Under the pieces are notes generated by a model. That model was given only the letters and a program-made list of their open reading frames with translations. It ran no database searches and was not told where the DNA came from. From NCBI GenBank assembly GCA_041395205.1, contig JAWLAZ010000004.1, positions 62,001-126,000 of the forward strand: DNA of 64,000 nucleotides, written 5' to 3'. The stretch's first letter is position 1. Every line of letters begins with the position of its first letter. Both the position numbers and the translations under genes were made by a program. Below are positions 21,417-31,550 of the stretch, piece by piece. This DNA comes from JAHEFU01 sp041395205. GTDB lineage: Bacteria; 4484-113; JAFGCY01.

Positions 21417-22580
21417 ATGCATCTCGGCGCAGAACTGGCACTGACCGTGCTGAGCCTGGCGATGATCCTCATCGCCGCGGAAGTCTTCACGAATGCCGTG
21501 GAGTGGCTCGGAGTACGTCTGCGGCTGGACAGCGGCGTCGTGGGCAGCATCCTCGCCGCGGTGGGCACGGCGATGCCGGAAACTATCATCCCCGTGGTGG
21601 CGATCGCCAAGGACATCTCGACGAACCGCCTGCACAGCCCGGAGGGTGAAAGCCAGGCGATCGGCATGGGAGCGATCATCGGTGCGCCGTTCATGCTTGC
21701 CACGCTGGCCTTCTGCATCGTGGGCCTGACCTACTACATCTCACGCAACAGGAAGACCCGGCCGACGGCCTTCACAGCCAGTCCGAGAGTCTTCCGCACG
21801 GACATCGAGTTCTTCCTCGTGGCCTTCTCCATCGGCGTCGGAATGGGACTGATCAACCATTTCTGGCAACTGCCCTACTGGATCACCGCGGCGGTGGGAC
21901 TGTGCACCATCGTGCTCTATATCTACTACGTGCTGCAGATGTTCCGGCTCGGAGAACAGGAAGCTGACAATGTGGCAGTGGACGATTCCGCCCTGGATGA
22001 CCACGGCGAGCATGGAGAGGAGCTGCATCCGCTGTGGCTGACGCGCTGGTACCTCGGGCCGAAGACCGAGCCGAAGAAGCGCTTCATCGTGGTCCAGCTC
22101 GGCGTGGCCCTGATGCTGATGTTCTTCGGGGCGCACATGTTCGTGGAGCACCTCAGCCCGCTGGCCCTGGCCTGGGGCATCGACCCGCTGATCCTCGCGC
22201 TGCTGATCACCCCCGTTGCCACCGAGCTGCCGGAGAAGTTCAACAGCGTGCTGTGGGTCAGCCGCGGCAAGGACACCCTGGCGCTTGGCAACATCAGCGG
22301 CGCGCTGGTGTTCCAGAGCACCTTCCCCGTCGCCATCGGCCTGTGGTTCCTGGACTGGAATCTCGGACCCGGTTCCCCGGCCTTCATCGGCAGTGTGCTG
22401 GGACTGGCCGGCGCGCTGCTGGTCTACGTCGGACTGCGGCGCAGCGGGAAGATCCAGCCCAGGCTGCTGCTGGCGGCCGGCAGCCTCTACCTGCTCTACA
22501 TCCTGATCGTCGGACTGCACATCGGCGGAGTGATCCACCTGGATGTGGCGGAAGCGCTGATCGGCAACGGCGGGCACTGA
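21417..22580 (+). CDS. Sodium/calcium exchanger-family membrane protein
   Basis: A 387-residue inner-membrane transporter of the cation/Ca2+ antiporter superfamily. Both inverted alpha repeats are visible: GSILAAVGTAMPETIIPVVA near residue 43, and ITPVATELPEKFN with LALGNISGALVFQST near residue 265. These carry the acidic cation-coordinating residues. About 9-10 hydrophobic segments are present, with a charged cytoplasmic loop (DDHGEHGEELH) between the halves. It probably exchanges Na+ or H+ for Ca2+ or another divalent cation. It follows the histidine kinase gene by 26 nt but has its own -10 hexamer. Confidence 0.88.
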   Translation: MHLGAELALTVLSLAMILIAAEVFTNAVEWLGVRLRLDSGVVGSILAAVGTAMPETIIPVVAIAKDISTNRLHSPEGESQAIGMGAIIGAPFMLATLAFCIVGLTYYISRNRKTRPTAFTASPRVFRTDIEFFLVAFSIGVGMGLINHFWQLPYWITAAVGLCTIVLYIYYVLQMFRLGEQEADNVAVDDSALDDHGEHGEELHPLWLTRWYLGPKTEPKKRFIVVQLGVALMLMFFGAHMFVEHLSPLALAWGIDPLILALLITPVATELPEKFNSVLWVSRGKDTLALGNISGALVFQSTFPVAIGLWFLDWNLGPGSPAFIGSVLGLAGALLVYVGLRRSGKIQPRLLLAAGSLYLLYILIVGLHIGGVIHLDVAEALIGNGGH

Positions 22581-22711
22581 GGACTGCCGGCCAGCTTCAT
22601 TCCATCCGGTACATGCCATCAGACCGATACTCCTGTAAAACTGGTAGCAGAGAAATATAAGAACTGAAATTCAAGCTTCAGTTTCTCAAGCTGCTTTCCC
22701 TTACTACTAGC

Positions 22712-25700
22712 TCAGAGATTCCTGAAGGCATACAACTTGCCATCATCGCTTCCAATATAAAGTGTTCCATCAGCCGCGATGCAAGGTGAGGAAATCACAT
22801 CACTACCTGTCTGGTAACTCCATAATTCACTGCCATCAGGATTCAAGGCATAGACCTTCCCGTCACCGCTTCCGAAATATATACGCCCCATGACGTCAAT
22901 TGCAGGCGAACTGAATATGTTCACCACTCCCATTGGAAATGCCCAGGCCAGGCTACCATCTTCGTTGATGCAGATCATTTCTCCACCACGGGAGCCAATG
23001 TAAATCCGGTCGTCCCAACCAATCGCTGGCGAGGAAATCTCAAAGGGAACACCTGAGCGCGTGAAATCCCATTTCTTGGTGCCATCAGGATTGAGTGCAT
23101 AGACGAAACCGTCCTTGCTGCCGAAGTAGATCGTGCCATCCTTTGCGACAGTAGGTGAGGTGGTTATCAAATCACCAGTTTCGAATTTCCAGCGCAGTGT
23201 TCCGTTCGGCCAGACAGCATACAGCCAGTTGTCATTGCAGCCGAAGTAAATTGTGCCATCTTCTCCCCCGGCGGGGCTGGATACCACCCTGTGCCCAGTG
23301 GGAAAGCTCCAAAGTAGATTGCCGGAACTGTCCAGGGCAATCAACTCATCATCATTTGTTCCGACATAGACAATGCCGTTGCCACAGACGAGTGGACATG
23401 ATGAAACGGAATCCTGTGCCTGATATGACCACTTCAGCGAACCATCAGGATTCAGAGCGTAAAGGAAGTCATCATGGCTACCGAAGTAGATCGTGCCATC
23501 CGGCCCGATTGCCGGCGTGGAGTTGATCTGCACACTGGTCGGATAGTTCCATTTGAGACTGCCATCAGGATTCAAAGCATAGAGAACCGCATCATTGCTG
23601 CCAAAGTAAATCGTCCCATCAGGACCGATTGAGGCTGAAGCCCTGTTGAAGGAATCCCCTGTCTGGAAACTCCACACAACGTTGTCTGACACTGGTCCCT
23701 GAAATGGACTGCGAGAAGTGTGGCGGGGATTCTGACGGAACATGAACCACTCGCTTGGAAAGTTGACAGGGAGGATTGCCATGCTCTGCGCTCCGTTGTC
23801 ATCCGTTACGCGCAACCTGACCACATAGATGCCACAATCCGCGTACAAATTGGATACTTCAGCGGAATCACCATATGTGTCCCAGTTGCCATCCCCGTCA
23901 AAGTCCCACTCGTACAGCACTATCGAACCGTCCGGATCAAAGCTGTCACCACCATTCAGAAACACCAGGTAAGGAGCTGTTCCATTTGTGCGGTCGGCGA
24001 TGAGGCTTGCCACCGGGAGTTCATTACCAGTTACATTTACTGAGATTTCTATTGTTTCAGTATCGCGCAGTCCCTCATTGTCCTGCACTCGCAACCGCAC
24101 AACAGGGTTGCCCGCTTCATGAAATGTATGACTGAACACCGGGACTTCCGTGATCGTATCGAAGCCTCCGTCGCCATCCCAGTCCCATGCGTATTCAACA
24201 ATCTCCCCATCATTGTCAAGACTGCCACTTGCATCAAACTGAACAGTCAGTGGCGCGTAGCCAGAGGTCACATCAGCCTGCAGATCAGCAACAGGTGCCT
24301 GTGGTGCTGGCGGCTCTTCCGGCTGAACAAGAACGCTGACAGTGTCTACGTCACTCGCTCCCTCACTGTCGCTGACGCGAAATTTCACATTGTAGATACC
24401 CGGCGCATTGTAATCCTGCACAGGTGGAATAAGGCTATTGGTGTCTGGTTCATAGAAACCATCACCATTGAAGTCCCATGCATATGACAGCGCGGATGCA
24501 TCATCTTCAGCATCCTCGGCCAGACCAGTCAGAGTCACCGCCAGAGGAGCGCTGCCCGACTGCGGACTGGCAACTGCAGAAGCCAGGGGCCGGCTGTTGC
24601 CAGTGATAATCAGTGAAACCGCGCCCAGTGCGACTGCAGTTCCATCAGCATTGAAACCTCGTGCCCGGGGACGAATGATACCGGTATAGGAGGTATCAAC
24701 GGAAATCATTCCAGTCGTGTTTCCCGTAACCTCAAAGATTCCGTCGCCATCAGTGTCAAAGTCGAAAAACTCGGCACCGCTTGCACTCAAGCTTGCCGGA
24801 CTGCCGATTCCACCGCTGATCAGATCTGTTTCAACGATAATTTCCAGACCTGCACCGTCAAGCGGCGTGGCATGAATCAACTCGCTAGCGATGCCGATGT
24901 TTCCGGAATGATCGATCGCAGCAACCCTGACATATGTCGGCTTGTGCAGGTCGCCGAGCAGATGTCTTGTGGAACCTTCCAGATGTGCCACGCTGCTAAC
25001 TCCTGCACTGTCCAGACTGACGAATTCATGATCCGAGTAATGTATGGAGTAACCCGCCACGTCTGCTTCATTCACGGCATTCCAGGAGAGTTCCAGCCCT
25101 CCCGCAATCCGTGATGCCATCAGATTCTGCGGCGTTCCGGGTGCTGTCAGGTCCTCCGCATCAACAGGATTGACCGTGATGCCAACTACATCAATACTGC
25201 TGCCTTCAATTGTCAGGATGCAGACGAAAACGCTCTGCACTGAGGATAAATAGTCTGTGCCGTTGGCAACATTCTGCCCCAGATTGTAGATTGCATGTCC
25301 ATCGCTGACAGGCCCCCGCCATTCCCAGCGATCACTGGAATAATTCGCAAATGCGACATAGTATTCGGATGGAAACTCGTCGCCGTTCTTCAGGAGGTTG
25401 ACATCCATGGAGAGTGTACCGGGTTGCAGACCCCCAAGGGGTATCCGGTAAATGGCGTAGTTCAGACTGCCGCCACTACCTATCCTTGCTGCTTCTCCGT
25501 TTTCAGTTACACCTGAATCCGAAATGGAGAACCAGTCACGGCCGCTTAGGAATTCACCATCTCCATTCATACCAGCCTGTTTTCGCCCAGATTTTTCCCA
25601 GGGTTGGAGGGCATCCTGAGGAACTGCATTTGGAAACTGCCCGATCTGCGCATCAGGCTCCGCAACGCCGACTGGATTGGCAATATCAATTGATTCCACG

Positions 25701-25774
25701 CTGGTTGAGCGGCCACAAGCGCTCAGCAGCACAAGCAGAATGGAACACACAAACATTGCAACGGAACGGAACAT
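22712..25774 (-). CDS. Large PKD/PQQ-propeller lipoprotein
   Basis: A 1020-residue lipoprotein with lipobox LLSACG. Order: an N-terminal beta domain (YSSDRWEWRGPVSDG) shared with the paralogue at 13 kb, and a fibronectin-III-like domain (LELSWNAVNEADVAGYSIHY). These are followed by about four PKD or PKD-like domains (APLTVQFDASGSLDNDG; APYLVFLNGGDSFDPDG). A C-terminal propeller of seven full and one partial 40-residue repeats (YFGSxDxxLYALNPDGSLKW type) ends the protein. It is likely exposed at the surface, binding polymers or partners; no enzyme motif is seen. GGGGA lies 6 nt before the ATG. Base composition is more AT-rich than in the housekeeping genes. Confidence 0.85.
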   Translation of the reverse strand: MFRSVAMFVCSILLVLLSACGRSTSVESIDIANPVGVAEPDAQIGQFPNAVPQDALQPWEKSGRKQAGMNGDGEFLSGRDWFSISDSGVTENGEAARIGSGGSLNYAIYRIPLGGLQPGTLSMDVNLLKNGDEFPSEYYVAFANYSSDRWEWRGPVSDGHAIYNLGQNVANGTDYLSSVQSVFVCILTIEGSSIDVVGITVNPVDAEDLTAPGTPQNLMASRIAGGLELSWNAVNEADVAGYSIHYSDHEFVSLDSAGVSSVAHLEGSTRHLLGDLHKPTYVRVAAIDHSGNIGIASELIHATPLDGAGLEIIVETDLISGGIGSPASLSASGAEFFDFDTDGDGIFEVTGNTTGMISVDTSYTGIIRPRARGFNADGTAVALGAVSLIITGNSRPLASAVASPQSGSAPLAVTLTGLAEDAEDDASALSYAWDFNGDGFYEPDTNSLIPPVQDYNAPGIYNVKFRVSDSEGASDVDTVSVLVQPEEPPAPQAPVADLQADVTSGYAPLTVQFDASGSLDNDGEIVEYAWDWDGDGGFDTITEVPVFSHTFHEAGNPVVRLRVQDNEGLRDTETIEISVNVTGNELPVASLIADRTNGTAPYLVFLNGGDSFDPDGSIVLYEWDFDGDGNWDTYGDSAEVSNLYADCGIYVVRLRVTDDNGAQSMAILPVNFPSEWFMFRQNPRHTSRSPFQGPVSDNVVWSFQTGDSFNRASASIGPDGTIYFGSNDAVLYALNPDGSLKWNYPTSVQINSTPAIGPDGTIYFGSHDDFLYALNPDGSLKWSYQAQDSVSSCPLVCGNGIVYVGTNDDELIALDSSGNLLWSFPTGHRVVSSPAGGEDGTIYFGCNDNWLYAVWPNGTLRWKFETGDLITTSPTVAKDGTIYFGSKDGFVYALNPDGTKKWDFTRSGVPFEISSPAIGWDDRIYIGSRGGEMICINEDGSLAWAFPMGVVNIFSSPAIDVMGRIYFGSGDGKVYALNPDGSELWSYQTGSDVISSPCIAADGTLYIGSDDGKLYAFRNL

Positions 25775-25910
25775 GATAATCCCCAATCACGAAGATGTGG
25801 AATTCTATCATGCATGATTCCGGGACTGACGAGGGATGCATGCAATACCCGGGCCAGCCTGCAAACAGCTTGGAGTATTGCTGACGAAATTTCAAGCCAG
25901 GATGGCCCAG

Positions 25911-25947
25911 AAAACAGAACGCCCGGAAGGCACAAGGCCTCCCGGGC
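25911..25947 (-). terminator. Rho-independent terminator of the 16S rRNA transcript
   Basis: An 11-bp stem (GCCCGGGAGGC with GCCTTCCGGGC, one G-U pair) and a 5-nt loop are followed by GTTCTGTTTT. It starts 11 nt past the trailer arm of the 16S processing stem, showing that the transcript contains no 23S gene. Confidence 0.85.
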
Positions 25948-25957
25948 TGGATTGACT

Positions 25958-25969
25958 TGAGTTTTGCAC
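25958..25969 (-). other. 3' arm of the 16S rRNA processing stem
   Basis: The trailer RNA GUGCAAAACUCA is perfectly complementary over 12 bases to the leader at 27673-27684. The two arms would close a stem around the 16S sequence alone, as in RNase III-type pre-16S processing. Confidence 0.75.
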
Positions 25970-26071
25970 TAGGTCACCGATCCCCGCCGAGGGACATGAT
26001 GCCTTCGGTCAGGTTAATGAAAGGTGATCGACCTGAGATGGAAACGGTGTTACCCGTTTCTGTAAATCTCT

Positions 26072-27570
<1,499 letters not shown>

Positions 27571-27605
27571 GAAGTTTGTCCATAAATCACAAAGGATTTT
27601 TGGGG

Positions 27606-27659
27606 GACCTGGTTAGAACCAGGTCCAGTTTGTTCGTAATGAATCGGACGGTCCGAAAC
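27606..27659 (-). other. Two hairpins in the 16S leader
   Basis: Between the promoter and the mature 5' end lie two strong hairpins: GGACCTGGTT with AACCAGGTCC (2-nt loop), and GGACGGT with ACCGTCC. They sit inside the leader arm of the processing stem and may guide maturation. Confidence 0.55.
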
Positions 27660-27672
27660 CGTCCTATCACTG

Positions 27673-27684
27673 GTGCAAAACTCA
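27673..27684 (-). other. 5' arm of the 16S rRNA processing stem
   Basis: The leader RNA UGAGUUUUGCAC pairs over 12 bases with the trailer at 25958-25969, enclosing only the 16S gene. Confidence 0.75.
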
Positions 27685-27754
27685 GATTGTCAATGTTCTG
27701 CCTGATTGAGGGGACACGCTACTGAGAGCGAGCCCCATCGCTCAAGGGACTGGA

Positions 27755-27783
27755 AGTATAACCCTGCCCCCAGATTGTGTCAA
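27755..27783 (-). promoter_or_regulatory. Sigma-70-type promoter of the 16S rRNA gene
   Basis: TTGACA and TATACT are separated by exactly 17 nt on the minus strand. An A-rich stretch (GAGAAAAACCA) lies just upstream, as in rRNA UP elements. Predicted transcription start is near 27748, about 180 nt before mature 16S. Confidence 0.85.
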
Positions 27784-27921
27784 TGGTTTTTCTCGATTTC
27801 CCCGAAAATCTCCGGGAAATTTCCCAGAACGGGCCGGAGGGCGCATCCGCACAAACTTCCTGTTGATGAAGTGTTGACATCCATCAACCGAAAGCTGCTT
27901 GCCGGAGGCTCAGATTCACAG

Positions 27922-28644
27922 CTAATAGACCCTGCCGCCGTCCACCGTGATTTCCTGGCCATTCACGAAGGATGACTCCGGAGATGCCAGCCAGGCCACC
28001 ACGGAAGCGATCTCCTCGGGAGTCGCTGGCCTCCCCGCTGCAATCGGAGAGAGGTTCCTGTCGCTGACGGGGTGGTTGTCCACGAAGCCTGGCAGCACAT
28101 TGTTCATGCGGATGCCCTGTGCGGCATGCTGCGAGGCGAAGAGCTGGATGTAGTTGCCCAGCGCCGCCCGCAGGGCACAGCTCACCGGGTAGTCGCTGTT
28201 CGGATTGATCGCTGCGGCACTGGAGATGTTTACGAACACTCCGCCACCCTGCCCCGCCATTACGGGCGTGACCAGCCGGGCGAGTCGTGCCACACTGAGA
28301 AAGTACATCTCCATGCCCTGGATCCACTGTTCATCAGTAATATCAGTCAGTGCGCCTCTGGCGGCATGTCCGGTGTTGCAGACAACGCAGTCCACCCTGC
28401 CGTACTGACCAAGCGCACCATGGAACAGCTGCTTCAGGTCATTGAACTCAGTCACGCTGCCCTGCACATGCCAGGCAGCAAGTTCCTTAGCGAGATCAGC
28501 CACTGCCTCACTGCGGGCCATCAGCGCCAGGCGGAAGCCCTGTGCATGCAGCTTGCGGGCACAGGCTTCGCCGATTCCCCGTGAAGCTGCAGTTACCAGC
28601 GCCACAGGCCGGCTGAGCTCAGGATTGCCAGTGGCCATGCTCAC
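27922..28644 (-). CDS. Short-chain dehydrogenase/reductase family protein without the catalytic lysine
   Basis: A 240-residue Rossmann protein of the SDR family, FabG-like. The cofactor motif is TAASRGIG (residues 18-25), the NTG motif is CNTGHAARG, the Ser region is NISSAAA, and the C-terminus is the usual VNGQEITVDGG. The active-site motif YxxxK reads YPVSC (Tyr152, Cys156), and the conserved Asn before it is replaced (MEMYFLS). It may be inactive as a normal reductase or use another chemistry. The GTG start overlaps the stop of the upstream acyltransferase gene and has GGAGG 10 nt before it; an ATG two codons later is an alternative. Confidence 0.85.
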   Translation of the reverse strand: MSMATGNPELSRPVALVTAASRGIGEACARKLHAQGFRLALMARSEAVADLAKELAAWHVQGSVTEFNDLKQLFHGALGQYGRVDCVVCNTGHAARGALTDITDEQWIQGMEMYFLSVARLARLVTPVMAGQGGGVFVNISSAAAINPNSDYPVSCALRAALGNYIQLFASQHAAQGIRMNNVLPGFVDNHPVSDRNLSPIAAGRPATPEEIASVVAWLASPESSFVNGQEITVDGGRVY

Positions 28645-29519
28645 AGCTCAGAACCCTCCCGGGCATAGAAGCGGATGACCGGGAGCAGCCAGCGCATGAA
28701 GCGCACTTCAGTTTCCGTGTCCAGTGCGCTGTAACTGCGGTCGGACGTATCAAACACACTGTACATCGGATGGCGCAATCCATTGTGTGTGAGGAGTATC
28801 CCGTCCCGCTCATATCCATCCTCCGGCCAAGGGCCGGGTTCATCACTGGCAGGCAATGCATCTCCCGGTTGCTGGTCAGGTGCTCCCTCACAGAAGCGAT
28901 CCAGCAGTGCACACATGATCCGGTACTTCTCCAGCGGCGTGCGCGGCTCAAAGGGCGGCCCCATCCTGGCAGTCATGTCCCTGGCGGGATTGCCACCCCA
29001 GACGCTGTCGGCAGGCATGTCCTTGGTCAGCACACTGCCGGCCAGCAGCAGGCTGCGTGCACCGATACTGCCCGGTGCCACGCTGCACTGCACGCCGATC
29101 CAGCAGTCCTCGCCCAGCTGCAGGGGCTGGCGGCTGTTGAAGCGGCAGCCCTGCAGGACATCGCCTCCGGAGAAATGCGTCCAGAGGTTGGCATAGGAAC
29201 TGATCGTGCAACCCCGGCCGATCTCGAGTGTGTCGCTGCAGTTCAGTACGGCATTCTGCCCGATCCAGCAGGCTGCACCGATCCGCACGCGGCCATAGCC
29301 ATATATCAGCGTATGGTTGTGGATCACGGTGTAATCGCCGATTTCAATGTCCGGTGCCAGGATCGTGACATCGTTGCCGATCAGCACATGCCGGCCGATG
29401 CGCAGGCGTTCAGTCGCGCCGCTGAAGCCGGCGATGCGGGTGCGTTCCCCGATGCGGATCCCCAGCCCCAGCTCACTGTCGAGGGCATTGATCTGCAGGT
29501 CTGCGGGGATCTCACTCAT
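28641..29519 (-). CDS. Left-handed beta-helix (hexapeptide-repeat) acyltransferase-like protein
   Basis: A protein of 292 residues. The first two thirds are imperfect hexapeptide repeats with I/V/L-G spacing (IGRHVLIGNDVTILAPDIEI, ACWIGQNAVL, EDCWIGVQCSVAPGS), which build the trimeric beta-helix of O/N-acyltransferases. The usual nucleotide-sugar or CoA loop is suggested by GSVLTKDMPADSVWGGNPA, and a His in WTHFSGG could be catalytic. The C-terminal 90 residues are non-repetitive. The substrate is unknown; a polysaccharide or glycan modification is plausible. It lies between an NTF2-like gene (5-nt gap) and the SDR (overlap), forming a three-gene operon. Confidence 0.82.
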   Translation of the reverse strand: MSEIPADLQINALDSELGLGIRIGERTRIAGFSGATERLRIGRHVLIGNDVTILAPDIEIGDYTVIHNHTLIYGYGRVRIGAACWIGQNAVLNCSDTLEIGRGCTISSYANLWTHFSGGDVLQGCRFNSRQPLQLGEDCWIGVQCSVAPGSIGARSLLLAGSVLTKDMPADSVWGGNPARDMTARMGPPFEPRTPLEKYRIMCALLDRFCEGAPDQQPGDALPASDEPGPWPEDGYERDGILLTHNGLRHPMYSVFDTSDRSYSALDTETEVRFMRWLLPVIRFYAREGSEL

Positions 29520-29524
29520 GTTTG

Positions 29525-30154
29525 CTACTCGCCTGTCCCGTCGGACTCCGGCACGCCCTGTTCCTTCAGAAGTTCTTCCCTGTTCTGCTGAGCTTCCACG
29601 GAGTTCATGTCCAGGGTCGTCATCTCAAAGTCCCGCTTGAAGATCATGTCCCGGGCAAAATCAGGCGGGTTGCCATAGGCAATCAGTTCGGAGTCATCAA
29701 GCTGGTACATCCACCAGTCATTACCCGTGCGCACCCAGACCGTGGGATCAAGCCCCATTCGCACGATCTGACCTTCGACATGCACTTCATGTGAACCTGT
29801 GACCAGCGCCCAGTCGCCTTCAATCCTGAACTCCATTTCCTCCAGACTGATGGCGGCGGCGGTGTCGAGCAGGTCCTGCCTGTGGGCGTCGTCAAACTCA
29901 ACTTCAAAGGTCTCACCCCAGCGCCGGGCGCGACGATTGAGCTCTGTCTTCTCGGCTAGCTGCATCGCCGGCGAGTAGATCCGCACCATCGTTTCGAAGT
30001 CGAACTTCGAACTCGCGCGGTAGAACTCCAGCGCGCGTTCCTGCAGTCGCGCTTCCCCCGCCTCGGTGGGTGGCCTGTACTGCGCAGCGGAAGTCCAGCC
30101 CAGCAGGGCTGCGAGTGCCACACATGCCAAGGAAATGAGCCAGCGAGCCTGCAT
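29525..30154 (-). CDS. Exported NTF2/SnoaL-like protein
   Basis: A 209-residue protein with an N-terminal signal or anchor (WLISLACVALAALLGW). The body resembles the cone-shaped NTF2-like fold: a helical start (LQERALEFYRASSKFDFETM), then beta strands ending in DWALVTGSHEVHVEG and NDWWMYQLDDSE. Such domains bind small molecules or act as simple enzymes; no active site is assigned. It heads the operon with the acyltransferase and SDR. TATCAT lies 6 nt before the ATG, which again would give a leaderless message. Confidence 0.6.
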   Translation of the reverse strand: MQARWLISLACVALAALLGWTSAAQYRPPTEAGEARLQERALEFYRASSKFDFETMVRIYSPAMQLAEKTELNRRARRWGETFEVEFDDAHRQDLLDTAAAISLEEMEFRIEGDWALVTGSHEVHVEGQIVRMGLDPTVWVRTGNDWWMYQLDDSELIAYGNPPDFARDMIFKRDFEMTTLDMNSVEAQQNREELLKEQGVPESDGTGE

Positions 30155-30201
30155 CGAATTATGATAGCAAGCCTCCGATACAATGGCGGGGCGACAGCCA
30201 T

Positions 30202-30585
30202 ATGAAGTACCTGCTGCACAGCCTGCTCGTCGGCGCCGGAGGATTCACCGGTGCGGTGGCACGTTACTGGCTGGCGGGCTACATCGCCTCACGCACGGGT
30301 GGCAACTTCCCCTGGGGCATCCTCGTCGTCAACGTGCTCGGCAGTTTCATCATCGCCGTGCTGCTGAACCTGCTGCCTGAGCGCTTCGGTGTCCCGGAAA
30401 CCGTGCGCCTGCTCGTGAGTGTGGGCTTCCTCGGCAGCTTCACCACGTTCTCGACCTTCAGCTATGACAGCTATGGCCTGCTCAGCGGCGGAGAACCCGG
30501 CCGCGCCCTGCTCAATATCGGCCTGAATGTCGGACTTGGCCTGCTGGCGGTCTGGGCCGGCTTTGCCCTGACCCGCGGAGCCTGA
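30202..30585 (+). CDS. crcB: Fluoride ion channel CrcB/Fluc
   Basis: A 127-residue four-helix membrane protein that exports fluoride as a dual-topology dimer. Signature motifs are GAGGFTGAVARYWL, the second-helix NVLGSF, and GFLGSFTTFSTFSYD, which contains the fluoride-path Phe residues and the central Na+ site region. The length is typical for a single-gene homodimeric Fluc. A TACAAT hexamer lies 17 nt upstream of the ATG; the gap to the divergent gene is too short for a fluoride riboswitch. Confidence 0.93.
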   Translation: MKYLLHSLLVGAGGFTGAVARYWLAGYIASRTGGNFPWGILVVNVLGSFIIAVLLNLLPERFGVPETVRLLVSVGFLGSFTTFSTFSYDSYGLLSGGEPGRALLNIGLNVGLGLLAVWAGFALTRGA

Positions 30586-30635
30586 TGCGCCGGTGCTAGA
30601 ATCTCAGCGATTTCCCTTCCCCCTCGAGGCAAAAC

Positions 30636-31286
30636 ATGAAGATCTTCATTGACACCGCCAACCTTGACGAGATCCGCCGCGCCGCCGAAATGGGTGTGCT
30701 TGACGGTGTGACCACCAACCCTTCGCTCGTGGCAAAGGAGAAGTGCAACTTCAAGGAGCGCGTGATCGAGATCTGCAACATCGTGGATGGCCCGGTCAGC
30801 GCGGAGGTGGTAGCGGTGGACACCGCCGGGATCCTCAGCGAGGGCCGGGAGATCGCGGGCTGGCACAGGAACATCGTTGTCAAGGTACCGCTGATTGACG
30901 ACGGCATCAAGGCCATCGTGCAGTTCACGAAGGAAGGAATCCGCACCAACTGCACGCTGTGCTTCAGCGCGGTGCAGGCCTACATCGCCGCCAAGGCGGG
31001 GGCGACCTACATCTCGCCCTTCGCCGGCCGCCTCGATGACATCGGCCACGACGGGCTGGAGATCATCGGGCAGATCCGCCAGATCTATGACAACTACGGC
31101 TACGAGACGGAGATCCTCGCCGCCAGCCTGCGCCACCCGAAGCATGTGCTGGAAGCGTTGATGATCGGCGCGGACGTGGCGACGATCCCGGGCAGCATCA
31201 TCAGCATGCTGACGAAGCACCCGCTGACGGACAAGGGCCTGGCGAGCTTCCTCGCCGACTGGGAGAAGGTGAAGGACCTGGTGTAG
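30636..31286 (+). CDS. fsa: Transaldolase-like fructose-6-phosphate aldolase
   Basis: A 216-residue enzyme of the small transaldolase subfamily (Fsa/TalC). It has MKIFIDTANLDEIRRA, VTTNPSLVAKE, the Schiff-base lysine in NIVVKVPLIDDG, CTLCFSAVQAYIAAKAGA and SPFAGRLDD. Members transfer dihydroxyacetone units or cleave fructose 6-phosphate to dihydroxyacetone and glyceraldehyde 3-phosphate; sequence alone does not separate aldolase from transaldolase. It follows crcB by 50 nt with GAGG before the ATG. A GGAGG hairpin repeat begins at the base after the stop. Confidence 0.93.
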   Translation: MKIFIDTANLDEIRRAAEMGVLDGVTTNPSLVAKEKCNFKERVIEICNIVDGPVSAEVVAVDTAGILSEGREIAGWHRNIVVKVPLIDDGIKAIVQFTKEGIRTNCTLCFSAVQAYIAAKAGATYISPFAGRLDDIGHDGLEIIGQIRQIYDNYGYETEILAASLRHPKHVLEALMIGADVATIPGSIISMLTKHPLTDKGLASFLADWEKVKDLV

Positions 31287-31386
31287 GGAGGCCAAGCCGT
31301 TGGCTTGGCAACAGGATCTAGGAGCTGGGGTGTAGCGGAGGTCAGGCCCATGGCCTGACAGGAGGCCAATCCGATGGATTGGCGGC
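31287..31386 (+). repeat. Three GGAGG hairpin units after the aldolase gene
   Basis: Units at 31287-31312, 31337-31360 and 31361-31386 have different stems (GCCAAGCC/GGCTTGGC, GTCAGGCC/GGCCTGAC, GCCAATCC/GGATTGGC) and 3-nt loops. Each starts GGAGG; the first ends CAAC. Confidence 0.8.
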
Positions 31387-31445
31387 GGGTCGCTCCCGCC
31401 ACTAAGAACTATCAACTAACTAACTTCTTCCACTTCCCCTGCTTT

Positions 31446-31521
31446 ATTGTGAGACTGAAGTCGCACCTCCGATTGCCAGACTGACATCTGGCCTCCGTTG
31501 TCAGCTTTTCAGCTGACCTCC
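31446..31521 (-). repeat. Three GGAGG hairpin units downstream of the CDGSH gene
   Basis: On the minus strand, the sense of the CDGSH gene, are GTCAGCT-GAAA-AGCTGAC, GCCAGA/TCTGGC and GTGCGAC/GTCTCAC stems. Each starts with GGAGG and ends in CAAC or CAAT. They face the units of the aldolase gene across a 60-nt gap. Confidence 0.75.
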
Positions 31522-31550
31522 ACTACGCCCTACACCCCAGCTCCCAGCTC

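Noticed and set aside
25786..26071. 23S rRNA, 5S rRNA or spacer tRNA downstream of 16S
   Set aside because: The 3' flank holds only the processing-stem arm and a terminator before the next protein gene.
30155..30201. Fluoride riboswitch in front of crcB
   Set aside because: Only 47 nt separate crcB from the divergent gene, and the conserved riboswitch core is not present.
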